Assembly (NCBI GenBank): GCA_045591565.1
Contig: JAZNTB010000075.1
Coordinates: forward strand, 1 to 28,033
Direction of reading: 5' to 3'
Length of the DNA: 28,033 bases
From: UBA1738 sp045591565
GTDB lineage: Bacteria > Bacillota > Clostridia > UBA1381
Part shown: positions 14,786 to 23,067 of the stretch, one piece after another
Layout: every line of letters begins with the position of its first letter
Numbering within the stretch: the stretch's first letter is position 1
Position numbers and translations under genes: made by a program
The notes under the pieces: generated by a model
What the model was told of the DNA's origin: nothing
The model's input: the letters and a program-made list of their open reading frames with translations, nothing else
Database searches by the model: none

Positions 14786-17607
14786 ATAACTATATTACAA
14801 TTAAAGGTGCAAAGGTACACAATTTAAAAAATGTTTCTCTTAAAATACCAAGAGAAAAGCTTGTGGTTTTAACCGGTCTTTCCGGCTCGGGAAAAAGCTC
14901 GCTTGCGTTTGATACAATTTACGCAGAGGGGCAGAGAAGATATGTGGAATCACTTTCTTCCTATGCAAGACAGTTTTTAGGTCAAATGGAAAAGCCAGAT
15001 GTAGAAAGCATTGACGGATTATCTCCGGCAATAAGCATTGACCAAAAAACCACTTCTAAAAATCCCCGTTCAACAGTAGGTACGGTTACTGAGATTTACG
15101 ACTACCTTCGACTTTTATACGCAAGAATAGGTATCCCGCATTGTCCTAAGTGTGGAAAAGAAGTGAAAAGACAAACTATAGACCAAATTGTTGACCATGT
15201 TCTTGAGCTTGATGATGGCACAAAAATACAAATTCTGGCGCCTGTTATTAAAGGAAAAAAGGGCGAACACAAAAAGGTTTTTGAAAACGCAAAAAAATCC
15301 GGTTATGTGAGGGTAAAGGCAGACGGTATTCAATACGACCTATCTGAGGAAATAAATCTTGAAAAAACAAAAAGACATAACATCGAAATAGTGATTGACA
15401 GGCTTATTATTCGTGATGGAATAACAAAAAGACTTACCGACTCAATAGAGAATGCACTTGAGCTTACAGGCGATACTGTTATGATTGAAATTATAGGCGG
15501 AGAAATCCTGAGTTTTAATCAAAACTACGCTTGTGACGACTGCGGAATAAGTCTTCAGGAGCTGGCTCCCAGAAGCTTTTCCTTTAATAATCCGTACGGC
15601 GCGTGCGATTGCTGCGATGGCTTGGGAATGCTTTCAAAAATTGATGCAGACCTTTTGATTGTAGACGAAAACAGAACGCTTTTAGGCGGAGCAATCAACT
15701 GTATGGGGTGGGCAGCGCCAGGGATTGCAGACAGTATGGCACATATGTATTTTAAGGGAATCCTCGACCATTTTAACCAAAGCTATGATACGCCTTGGAA
15801 GGACTTGCCAGACGAAGTGAAGGACACAGTTTTATACGGTACTAAGGGTGAAAAGATTGAATTTCACTATACCCGTAGCTACGGCAGCGGTACCTTAAAT
15901 TCAAAATACGAGGGTGTAGTAAATAACCTTGAGCGCAGATACCGCGAAACGAGTTCCGAGTATTCGAAAGGCGAAATTGAGAAGTATATAAACGAAGTTA
16001 CCTGCCCTAAATGCCATGGAGCAAGGCTTTCGGATGAAATTTTAGCGGTTACGGTAAATGGTATGAATATATATGAGTTTACCTGCTTGCCAATTAAAGA
16101 GGAAATGGACTTTATTTCCAACTTACAACTTACAGACCGCGAGGCTTTTATAGCTACGCAAATAATTAAAGAAATTAAAGCACGGCTACAGTTCCTTTTG
16201 GATGTAGGACTTGATTATTTGTCACTTTCGCGCTCTTCCGGAACACTCTCAGGCGGAGAGGCACAACGTATCAGGCTTGCAACGCAGATTGGTTCAGGAC
16301 TCATGGGGGTACTCTATATTCTTGACGAACCCAGCATTGGTCTGCATCAGCGTGATAATAACAGACTTATCGCTACACTTAAAAACCTAAGAGATCTGGG
16401 AAATACTGTCATTGTAGTAGAGCATGACGAAGATACAATGTATGCCGCTGACCACATTGTGGATATTGGTCCCGGAGCGGGAGTTAACGGCGGAAAAATC
16501 GTCGCAGAGGGGACTGTGGAAGAAATCAAAGAAAACAAGAAATCTCTGACCGGTCAATATTTAAGTGGTGCAAAGCAAATAGAAGTTCCAAAAGTAAGAA
16601 GAAAGCCTAAGGATTATATTGAAATTATAGGTGCGGCGGAGAATAATCTTAAAAATATAGATGTAAAAATACCACTTGGTGTATTTACATGTGTAACCGG
16701 AGTCTCCGGCTCAGGAAAAAGTTCTTTAATTAATGAAATTCTCTATAAAGAGCTTGCAAAGGATTTAAATCGAGCAATGACTCATCCGGGCAAGCACAAG
16801 ACGATCAAGGGCATCAAAAAGCTGGATAAGATAATTAACATCGACCAGTCTCCTATAGGAAGAACCCCTCGTTCCAACCCTGCCACCTACACCAATGTAT
16901 TTAATGACATAAGAGATGTTTTTGCATCAACTAATGAAGCAAAGGTAAGAGGATATAAGCCGGGGCGCTTTAGCTTTAATGTTAAGGGAGGACGATGCGA
17001 AGCATGCTCGGGTGATGGTATTGTAAAAATAGAAATGAACTTCCTTGCAGATATTTTTGTACCCTGTGAAGTATGTAAGGGACAAAGATATAACCGCGAA
17101 ACACTCGAGGTTAAATATAAAGGAAAAAACATTTACGAAGTGCTTGATATGACGGTTGATGAGGGAGTAGAATTCTTTAAAAACTTACCTAAAATCAAAA
17201 GAAAGCTCGAAACACTACAGCAGGTAGGCCTTGGATACATCAAGCTTGGTCAAAGCTCGACAACTCTTTCAGGAGGCGAAGCGCAGCGGGTTAAGCTTGC
17301 ATCCGAGCTTTCAAAAAGAGGTACCGGAAAAACTATTTATGTACTTGATGAACCTACTACAGGATTGCACACAGCAGATGTTCACAGACTTATCGATGTG
17401 CTTCAACAGCTTGTTGATGCCGGTAACAGCGTAGTTGTAATTGAGCACAACCTTGATATGATTAAAACTGCCGACTATATAATAGACTTAGGTCCCGAAG
17501 GCGGAAATGATGGCGGAACAGTCGTGGCACAGGGAACTCCGGAAGAGGTTGTTAAATGCAAAAAATCTTACACAGGGAAATATCTAAAAAAATACTTAGA
17601 GAGGTAA
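14782..17607 (+). CDS. uvrA: Excinuclease ABC subunit A
   Basis: This 941-residue UvrA has normal length and contains two ABC ATPase modules plus zinc-binding insertions. The first Walker A is GLSGSGKSSLAFDTIYAEG (32-50). The UvrB-binding and insertion region carries CPKCGKEVKR (about 123) and CDDCGISLQELAPRSFSFNN with CDCCDGLG. Signature motif 1 is LSGGEAQRIRLATQIG, followed by LYILDEPSIGLHQRD. The second module has GVSGSGKSSLINEILY, a zinc module CEACSGDGIVKIEMNFL with CEVCKGQRYNRET, and LSGGEAQRVKLASEL with VLDEPTTGLH. UvrA dimers search for bulky lesions and load UvrB. The gene overlaps uvrB by four bases and is followed after four bases by the HAD phosphatase gene, so these form one transcript. 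Confidence 0.98.
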   Translation: MNNYITIKGAKVHNLKNVSLKIPREKLVVLTGLSGSGKSSLAFDTIYAEGQRRYVESLSSYARQFLGQMEKPDVESIDGLSPAISIDQKTTSKNPRSTVGTVTEIYDYLRLLYARIGIPHCPKCGKEVKRQTIDQIVDHVLELDDGTKIQILAPVIKGKKGEHKKVFENAKKSGYVRVKADGIQYDLSEEINLEKTKRHNIEIVIDRLIIRDGITKRLTDSIENALELTGDTVMIEIIGGEILSFNQNYACDDCGISLQELAPRSFSFNNPYGACDCCDGLGMLSKIDADLLIVDENRTLLGGAINCMGWAAPGIADSMAHMYFKGILDHFNQSYDTPWKDLPDEVKDTVLYGTKGEKIEFHYTRSYGSGTLNSKYEGVVNNLERRYRETSSEYSKGEIEKYINEVTCPKCHGARLSDEILAVTVNGMNIYEFTCLPIKEEMDFISNLQLTDREAFIATQIIKEIKARLQFLLDVGLDYLSLSRSSGTLSGGEAQRIRLATQIGSGLMGVLYILDEPSIGLHQRDNNRLIATLKNLRDLGNTVIVVEHDEDTMYAADHIVDIGPGAGVNGGKIVAEGTVEEIKENKKSLTGQYLSGAKQIEVPKVRRKPKDYIEIIGAAENNLKNIDVKIPLGVFTCVTGVSGSGKSSLINEILYKELAKDLNRAMTHPGKHKTIKGIKKLDKIINIDQSPIGRTPRSNPATYTNVFNDIRDVFASTNEAKVRGYKPGRFSFNVKGGRCEACSGDGIVKIEMNFLADIFVPCEVCKGQRYNRETLEVKYKGKNIYEVLDMTVDEGVEFFKNLPKIKRKLETLQQVGLGYIKLGQSSTTLSGGEAQRVKLASELSKRGTGKTIYVLDEPTTGLHTADVHRLIDVLQQLVDAGNSVVVIEHNLDMIKTADYIIDLGPEGGNDGGTVVAQGTPEEVVKCKKSYTGKYLKKYLER

Positions 17608-17611
17608 AATT

Positions 17612-18265
17612 ATGTTCGATCTTATTTTATTCGATTTGGACGGCACATTAACTGATCCAAAAGAAGGGATTACAAATTGTGTAAAATACGCTCTTGAGCA
17701 TTTCGGAATAAACGAAACCGATATCAGCAAGCTTTTGAAATTCATTGGTCCGCCTCTTTACGATTCTTTCCGCGAACTTTACGGATTTTCGCACGAGGAT
17801 GCCAATCTTGCCGTAGAGAAATATCGAGAGAGATTCTCCGTCGTAGGACTTTTCGAAAACGCAGTATTGGATGGCGCAAAGGAATTGTTAAAAAGCTTAC
17901 AAGAAAACGGAAAAACCTTGGCTCTTGCTACTTCAAAACCATATGTATTTGCCAAGCGCATTATCGAAAGATATGACCTTTCCCGATATTTCACATACGC
18001 CGTCGGGGCAGAACTTGATGGCACGCGAAATCATAAACACGAAGTTATAGCTGAGGTTTTGCGAATTGCAAAGCCTAAGGATATTTCACAAGTTGTAATG
18101 ATAGGGGACAGAAAGCAGGATATTTTAGGAGCAAAAATGTGCGGTATCGCATCAATCGGTGTGAGATGTGGATATGCAGAGGAAGATGAACTCGAAAACG
18201 CCGGAGCGGATTTTATCTTTGAAAATCTTGAAGAATTAAAGACTTTTTTGCTAAATAATCCTTGA
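17612..18265 (+). CDS. HAD-family hydrolase, subfamily IA (phosphoglycolate phosphatase-like)
   Basis: This 217-residue HAD phosphatase has all four motifs. Motif I is FDLDGTLTD (7-15), with nucleophile D8 and acid D10. Motif II is LATSKP, the conserved lysine is in the segment around TRNHKHEV, and the acid pair is in MIGDRKQDILGAK. The cap lies between motifs I and II and is alpha-helical (C1 type), with a typical FIGPPLYDSFRELYGFS segment. The family hydrolyses small phosphate esters: phosphoglycolate, nucleotides or pyrophosphate. The real substrate cannot be read from the sequence. Proximity to uvrA might suggest clearing of phosphoglycolate from DNA repair, but this is only an inference. 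The gene ends within the -35 box of the thrS promoter. Confidence 0.88.
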   Translation: MFDLILFDLDGTLTDPKEGITNCVKYALEHFGINETDISKLLKFIGPPLYDSFRELYGFSHEDANLAVEKYRERFSVVGLFENAVLDGAKELLKSLQENGKTLALATSKPYVFAKRIIERYDLSRYFTYAVGAELDGTRNHKHEVIAEVLRIAKPKDISQVVMIGDRKQDILGAKMCGIASIGVRCGYAEEDELENAGADFIFENLEELKTFLLNNP

Positions 18266-18290
18266 CTTTTCCTACGAAAAGTGTCATAAT
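18262..18290 (+). promoter_or_regulatory. Promoter of the thrS T-box leader
   Basis: TTGACT (18262-18267) and CATAAT (18285-18290) are separated by exactly 17 bases. The -35 box overlaps the TGA stop of the preceding HAD gene (18263-18265). The start of transcription should lie near 18297, just before stem I of the T-box. Confidence 0.75.
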
Positions 18291-18296
18291 ATAAGA

Positions 18297-18546
18297 AAGA
18301 CGATGAGAAAGACAGTAGTCTTCTGCAAAACCAAAAAGAGAGGAAGTATCGTGGCTGGAAGTACTTCTTTGGCGGCAGTAGATGAACACCACTTTGGAGT
18401 TGCATATCGAAATTAACAGTAGGTATTGCCGCGTAGCTTTGCGTTATAAGTAAAATTGAGTGATGATTTATCATAATTAGGGTGGAACCGTGCATTGTAT
18501 TTTGCACCCCTAAGAAAGCGTATAGTTTTCTTGGGGTGTTTTTTTA
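18297..18546 (+). promoter_or_regulatory. T-box riboswitch (threonine) controlling thrS
   Basis: The 335-base gap before thrS holds a T-box leader. Stem I runs from CGAT (18301-18304) to ATCG (18406-18409). Near its 3' side the bases AACACCACT (18385-18393) hold the specifier, and ACC at 18388-18390 is the likely threonine codon. The conserved T-box sequence AGGGTGGAACCGTG is at 18479-18492, and its TGGA would pair with the 3' end of uncharged tRNA-Thr. The terminator hairpin is 18505-18538, followed by seven T. TTAGGGTG (18477-18484) can instead pair with CACCCCTAA (18505-18513) to make the antiterminator. Uncharged tRNA-Thr should therefore switch thrS on. The T-box element is certain; the exact specifier frame is inferred from the downstream gene. 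Confidence 0.93.
18505..18545 (+). terminator. T-box regulated intrinsic terminator
   Basis: CACCCC (18505-18510) pairs with GGGGTG (18533-18538), extended inward by AAGAAA with TTTCTT, and TTTTTTT follows at 18539-18545. It is the OFF state of the thrS leader. Confidence 0.92.
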
Positions 18547-18600
18547 TTTTCCAGAAAACTGTACCGTTATCACAACACATTTTGAAAAGAGGTAAAAACA

Positions 18601-20349
18601 ATGGAAATGAATGAATTACAAACACTAAGACATTCCGCTTCGCATGTAATGGCGCAGGCGGTAAAAAGGCTTTTTCCGGAGACAAAGCTTGCAATAGGTC
18701 CTGCGATCGATACAGGATTTTACTATGATTTTGATTCAGAACATACCTTCACTCCTGAAGATTTAGAAAAAATCGAAGCTGAAATGAAGAAAATCGCAAA
18801 GGAAAACCTTAAAATAGAACGATTTGAATTGCCAAAAGCAGAAGCTCTTGAGCTTATGAAAGATGAGCCTTATAAAATTGAACTCATCAATGATTTGCCT
18901 GAAGGTGAGGTAATATCTTTTTACAAGCAAGGTGAATTTACTGACCTTTGCGCAGGACCGCATATAAACTATACAAGCAAGGTTAAGGCATATAAGCTGC
19001 TTAGCGCAACTGGCGCTTACTGGAGAGGCGACGAGCATAACAAAATGCTACAGAGAATTTATGGAACAGCCTTCCAGACGAAGGATGAACTTGAAGAATT
19101 CCTAGTGCAGAGGGAAGAGGCTAAAAAGCGTGACCACAACAAATTAGGTCGTGACCTTGAACTCTTTACCACATCTGATATAATCGGGCAAGGCCTGCCA
19201 ATTCTTCTTCGAAAGGGTGCAAGAATAATTCAGCTTCTGCAGAGATTTGTAGAAGATGAAGAGCAGAAGCGTGGTTGGCAGCTTACAAAGACGCCTCTTA
19301 TGGCAAAGAGTGACTTATACAAGCTTTCAGGTCACTGGGATCACTATCAGGACGGTATGTTTGTTCTGGGCGACGAAGAAAAGGATAAGGAAGTATTTGC
19401 GCTTCGTCCAATGACTTGCCCGTTCCAGTATCAGGCATTTTTAAACCGTGGTCGTTCATACCGCGACCTGCCAATGCGTCTTAACGAAACATCAACACTT
19501 TTCAGAAACGAAGCATCAGGCGAGATGCACGGTCTTATCCGTGTTCGTCAGTTCACAATTTCAGAAGGACACTTGATGTGTACACCGGAACAGCTTGAGG
19601 AGGAATTTAAGGGCTGTCTTGAGCTTGCTATTTATATGCTTAAAACCCTTGGTCTTTACGAGGATGTTTCTTATCGCTTCTCACAGTGGGATCCTGATAA
19701 CAGAGAAAAATATATTGGTACTACCGAACAATGGGATGAGGCACAGGGAATAATGGAAAAAATCCTTAACCACCTTGAAATCCCTTATAAGGTTGGTGTT
19801 GGTGAAGCTGCATTCTACGGTCCAAAACTGGATATACAGATTAAAAATGTTTACGGCAAAGAAGACACACTCATCACAATTCAGATAGACCAAATGCTTG
19901 CCGAAAAGTTTGGTATGGAATATGTTGATAAGGATGGCGTTAAGAAAAACCCATATATCATCCACAGAACCTCTCTTGGTTGTTATGAAAGAACACTTGC
20001 ACTCCTTATCGAAAAGTATGCCGGAGCCTTTCCTGCTTGGCTTGCTCCTGTTCAGGTTAAGATTCTTCCTATTGCAGACCGCCATCACGAATATGCAAGG
20101 GAAATCAAAAAGAAACTCGAGGATGCAGGAATTATCCGCATAGAGCTTGATGACAGAGCAGAAAAAATCGGATATAAAATCCGTGAAGCACAGCTTGAAA
20201 AGGTACCATATATGCTGATTGTAGGTGACAAGGACATCGAAGAAGGTGTTGTTTCTGTGCGTTCAAGAAAGGACGGAGATTTGGGAAGCAGAACTATCGA
20301 CGACTTTACTAAGGATTTATCTGAAGAAATAAGAACAAAGAAAATCTGA
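18601..20349 (+). CDS. thrS: Threonyl-tRNA synthetase lacking the N-terminal TGS domain
   Basis: This 582-residue class II synthetase charges tRNA-Thr. Usual bacterial ThrS is about 640 residues and begins with a TGS domain of roughly 60 residues. Here the protein begins almost at the editing domain, whose zinc-like motif H11-x3-H15 (LRHSASHVMAQAV) and C117-x3-H121 (DLCAGPHI) are both present, so hydrolysis of Ser-tRNA-Thr should be intact. Motif 2 includes FRNEASGEMHGLIRVRQFT (301-319). The catalytic zinc ligands are C273 (RPMTCPFQYQAF), H324 (SEGHLMC) and H455 (IIHRTSLGCYERTLALLIE, motif 3). The C-terminal anticodon-binding domain starts near APVQVKILPIADRHHEY (482). The MTCPFQY segment differs from the common MNCPGH form. 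There is no room for a TGS domain between the terminator and the ATG, and AAGAGGT supports this start. Expression is under T-box control. Confidence 0.96.
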   Translation: MEMNELQTLRHSASHVMAQAVKRLFPETKLAIGPAIDTGFYYDFDSEHTFTPEDLEKIEAEMKKIAKENLKIERFELPKAEALELMKDEPYKIELINDLPEGEVISFYKQGEFTDLCAGPHINYTSKVKAYKLLSATGAYWRGDEHNKMLQRIYGTAFQTKDELEEFLVQREEAKKRDHNKLGRDLELFTTSDIIGQGLPILLRKGARIIQLLQRFVEDEEQKRGWQLTKTPLMAKSDLYKLSGHWDHYQDGMFVLGDEEKDKEVFALRPMTCPFQYQAFLNRGRSYRDLPMRLNETSTLFRNEASGEMHGLIRVRQFTISEGHLMCTPEQLEEEFKGCLELAIYMLKTLGLYEDVSYRFSQWDPDNREKYIGTTEQWDEAQGIMEKILNHLEIPYKVGVGEAAFYGPKLDIQIKNVYGKEDTLITIQIDQMLAEKFGMEYVDKDGVKKNPYIIHRTSLGCYERTLALLIEKYAGAFPAWLAPVQVKILPIADRHHEYAREIKKKLEDAGIIRIELDDRAEKIGYKIREAQLEKVPYMLIVGDKDIEEGVVSVRSRKDGDLGSRTIDDFTKDLSEEIRTKKI

Positions 20350-20355
20350 TTTTAT

Positions 20356-20381
20356 GCGGGAGTGCCTTTTTGCACTCCCGC
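20356..20381 (+). terminator. Hairpin after thrS, without a U-tract
   Basis: A perfect 10-bp GC-rich stem, GCGGGAGTGC (20356-20365) with GCACTCCCGC (20372-20381), surrounds a CTTTTT loop. It begins seven bases after the thrS stop. No T-run follows on either strand, so it may mark or protect the 3' end of the thrS mRNA rather than act as a strong intrinsic terminator. Confidence 0.5.
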
Positions 20382-20428
20382 TGTCACCAAAATGTAGTTT
20401 TTTCATAATATATCTACAAGGTGATATT

Positions 20429-21082
20429 ATGAAAATTATATTGAGCAGAGGCTTTAAAATCAAACGAACCTTTTTTCTTTGTACAGTAATTATATGTGTC
20501 TTTATCTTTTTAGCACTAACACTCGCAATACTATCGCGTTTTAAGCCGGTGTTCGAGGAAAAAGCCGCAACTGCTGCAAAAATGAAAGCTACAGATATTA
20601 TAAACAAAGCAGCTGATAGTGTTTTTTCAAACATATCATCGGAAAATTTTGTAAATATAAATAAAAGCGAAACCGGAGTAATAACATCAGTAAGTGCGGA
20701 CACGATAGAAATGAACCGACTTAAAACAAAGCTTTCGCTCGCCATTTGGGAGTTCACCGAAAAATCTGAAAACTCTACCATTTATATTCCTATTGGTAGT
20801 TTAACAAGCTTTTCGGTGCTTCAGGGCGTTGGATACCGCATTCCTATCAAGCTTTCTACTGACGGCTTTGCAAAAATTGACTTTGACGATGAGTTTGTAA
20901 ATGCAGGAATTAATCAGGTAAAGCACAAAATTTATATGACCGCATCGGTAAGAATATCAGTGATTTCTTCTGTGATGTCTAAAACTGAAACTGTCACTGC
21001 CGAAATTCCTGTAGCAGAGACAGTGATTGTAGGAAGTGTTCCTAACTATTATGGAGATAATTTAAAAGTTGTAGGGAGATAA
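20429..21082 (+). CDS. yunB: YunB-like sporulation protein
   Basis: This 217-residue protein resembles YunB, a sporulation protein known in Bacillus. It has one N-terminal membrane segment (about residues 13-36, FLCTVIICVFIFLALTLAIL), then a helical and beta extracytoplasmic part: ATDIINKAADSVF, a KLSLAIWEF stretch, IPIGSLTSFSVLQGVGYRIPI, and a repeated beta-rich C-terminus ending VIVGSVPNYYG. In the family, IPIG and GxGxxIPIK segments are conserved. The exact role is not known; it is needed for proper spore formation. I chose the ATG at 20429, not an upstream in-frame ATG at 20354, because AAGGTGAT lies just before it and the upstream frame runs through the thrS hairpin. It is two bases from ligA. 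A CATAATAT at about 20404-20411 might be a sigma-E type -10 box, but this is weak. Confidence 0.8.
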   Translation: MKIILSRGFKIKRTFFLCTVIICVFIFLALTLAILSRFKPVFEEKAATAAKMKATDIINKAADSVFSNISSENFVNINKSETGVITSVSADTIEMNRLKTKLSLAIWEFTEKSENSTIYIPIGSLTSFSVLQGVGYRIPIKLSTDGFAKIDFDDEFVNAGINQVKHKIYMTASVRISVISSVMSKTETVTAEIPVAETVIVGSVPNYYGDNLKVVGR

Positions 21083-21084
21083 TT

Positions 21085-23067
21085 ATGGATAATATACAGC
21101 AGAGAATTATAGAGTTATCTGAACTTCTCGAATACCATTCAAAAAAGTATTATGTTGACGATAGTCCGGAAATTTCCGATTATGAATATGATATGATGCT
21201 CAGGGAGCTTGAAAATTTAGAATCAGAATACCCTCAGTATCTTTCGCCTTTATCTCCTACTCAGAGGGTTGGGGGAAAGGCTCTTGATAAGTTTGAACCG
21301 GTTGTTCACGAAGTGCCAATGGAAAGTCTCCAGGACGCCTTTTCTGAGAGCGAGATTTATGATTTTGACAGGCGTGTTTCTGATTATGTGAGAGGATACG
21401 ACTATGTTGTAGAGCATAAAATAGACGGACTTTCTGTCTCTTTGGAATATGAAAACGGAGAGTTTGTAAGGGGTTCTACAAGAGGTGACGGAAATGTGGG
21501 CGAGGATGTAACACAAAACTTAAAAACAATTAAATCAATCCCTATGAAACTTACTGAGAAAATCCCATTTTTAGAGGTCAGGGGCGAAGTATATATATCA
21601 AAAGATAACTTCAGAAAAGTCAATGAAGAAAGGGAAGAGCTGGAAGAAACGATTTTCGCTAATCCAAGAAACGCAGCTGCCGGTTCTCTAAGGCAGCTTG
21701 ACCCCTCAATTGCCGCAAGTCGCAGGATGGATATTTTTGTATTCAATATTCAGCAAATAGAAGGAAAAAACATAGAAAGTCATATAGAAGGACTAAGATA
21801 TTTAAAAAAGCTTGGATTTAAAACTATTTTAAATGACAGTGTTTTCCCTGATATCAAATCAGCATTTACGAGAGTTCTTGAGATAGGGGAGGAAAGAGGC
21901 AGCCTTCCTTTTGAAATAGATGGAGCAGTGATTAAGGTAAACAGACTCGACTTGAGAGAAAAACTTGGCTCGACATCAAAATTTCCTCGTTGGGCGATTG
22001 CATACAAGTATCCGCCGGAACAAAAGGAAACAAAAATTATAGATATTATCGTGCAGGTTGGCAGAACCGGAGCAATAACACCTCTTGCAATTTTAGAGCC
22101 GGTACGGGTAGCCGGAACAACTGTTTCCCGTGCAACACTGCATAATCAGGACTTTATAGACGAAAAAGACATAAAAATAGGCGATACTGTCATAATTCAG
22201 AAAGCAGGAGATATTATACCGGAAGTTCTGCGTGTGAAAAAAGAAAAGCGAACAGGAAAAGAAACTGCCTTTAAAATGCCCGAAAATTGCCCTGTTTGCG
22301 GCGCAAAGGTTGTTCGCGAAGAAGGCGAAACGGCATTTCGTTGTACAGGTGCAGGCTGTCCTGCACAAATTATGCGAAATATCATCCATTTTGTTTCCAG
22401 AGATGCGATGGATATAGACGGATTAGGGCCAGCCATAATAGAGCGGTTGCTCGAAAGAAATATGATAAAAGACGCTGCAGACTTATACTATATCAAAGCA
22501 GAAGATGTCGAAGATATGGACAAGATGGGTAAAAAATCTGCAGAAAATCTCATAAACGCTATTGAAAAATCCAAGGAAAATTCTCTTTCAAGACTTATAA
22601 CTGCACTTGGAATACGCTTTGTAGGCTCAAAGGCCTCCAAACTTATTGCAAAGTACGCAAAAACTATGGACAACTTAATAGATATAACTTTTGAAGAGCT
22701 TATATCTATCGAAGAAATAGGCGAAACAATAGCAAAAAGTGTTATAGAGTACTTCAGTGAACCACAAAACCTTGAGTTAATAGAAAAACTTCGAAAAAAA
22801 GGAGTAAATTTTGAAGAGGAAATTGAAGAAAATGCAGACTTGCGTTTTGCAAATATGACCTTTGTATTAACCGGTACTTTAAGTGATTTTACCCGAAATG
22901 AAGCATCTGAAATCATTGAGAAATTTGGTGGAAAATCTTCCTCGAGTGTGTCCAAAAAGACCACATATGTTTTAGCGGGCGAAGAAGCGGGAAGTAAGCT
23001 CGAGAAAGCCAACAAGCTTGGCGTAAAGGTCATAACAGAGCAGGATTTTAAGGATATGATTTCATGA
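21085..23067 (+). CDS. ligA: NAD-dependent DNA ligase
   Basis: This 660-residue LigA joins nicks using NAD+. The N-terminal Ia domain with YYVDDSPEISDYEYD (22-36) binds NMN. The adenylation domain carries the nucleophile K112 in VEHKIDGLSVSLEY, plus STRGDGNVGEDVT, FANPRNAAAGSLRQLD (191-206) and FEIDGAVIKV. The OB domain has VQVGRTGAITPLAILEPV (324-341). A four-cysteine zinc finger has C402, C405, C420 and C425. The helix-hairpin-helix region has DIDGLGPAIIERLLE and GIRFVGSKASKLIA. The C-terminal BRCT domain (about 585-660) starts RFANMTFVLTGTLSDFTR. The length is typical. GGGAGA precedes the ATG, two bases after the yunB stop, and the last four bases overlap the next gene. It seals Okazaki fragments and excision repair patches. 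Confidence 0.98.
   Translation: MDNIQQRIIELSELLEYHSKKYYVDDSPEISDYEYDMMLRELENLESEYPQYLSPLSPTQRVGGKALDKFEPVVHEVPMESLQDAFSESEIYDFDRRVSDYVRGYDYVVEHKIDGLSVSLEYENGEFVRGSTRGDGNVGEDVTQNLKTIKSIPMKLTEKIPFLEVRGEVYISKDNFRKVNEEREELEETIFANPRNAAAGSLRQLDPSIAASRRMDIFVFNIQQIEGKNIESHIEGLRYLKKLGFKTILNDSVFPDIKSAFTRVLEIGEERGSLPFEIDGAVIKVNRLDLREKLGSTSKFPRWAIAYKYPPEQKETKIIDIIVQVGRTGAITPLAILEPVRVAGTTVSRATLHNQDFIDEKDIKIGDTVIIQKAGDIIPEVLRVKKEKRTGKETAFKMPENCPVCGAKVVREEGETAFRCTGAGCPAQIMRNIIHFVSRDAMDIDGLGPAIIERLLERNMIKDAADLYYIKAEDVEDMDKMGKKSAENLINAIEKSKENSLSRLITALGIRFVGSKASKLIAKYAKTMDNLIDITFEELISIEEIGETIAKSVIEYFSEPQNLELIEKLRKKGVNFEEEIEENADLRFANMTFVLTGTLSDFTRNEASEIIEKFGGKSSSSVSKKTTYVLAGEEAGSKLEKANKLGVKVITEQDFKDMIS

Noticed and set aside
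20354..20428. Upstream in-frame ATG extension of yunB
   Set aside because: The extension runs through the thrS hairpin and lacks a ribosome binding site, whereas the ATG at 20429 has AAGGTGAT and begins directly before the membrane segment.
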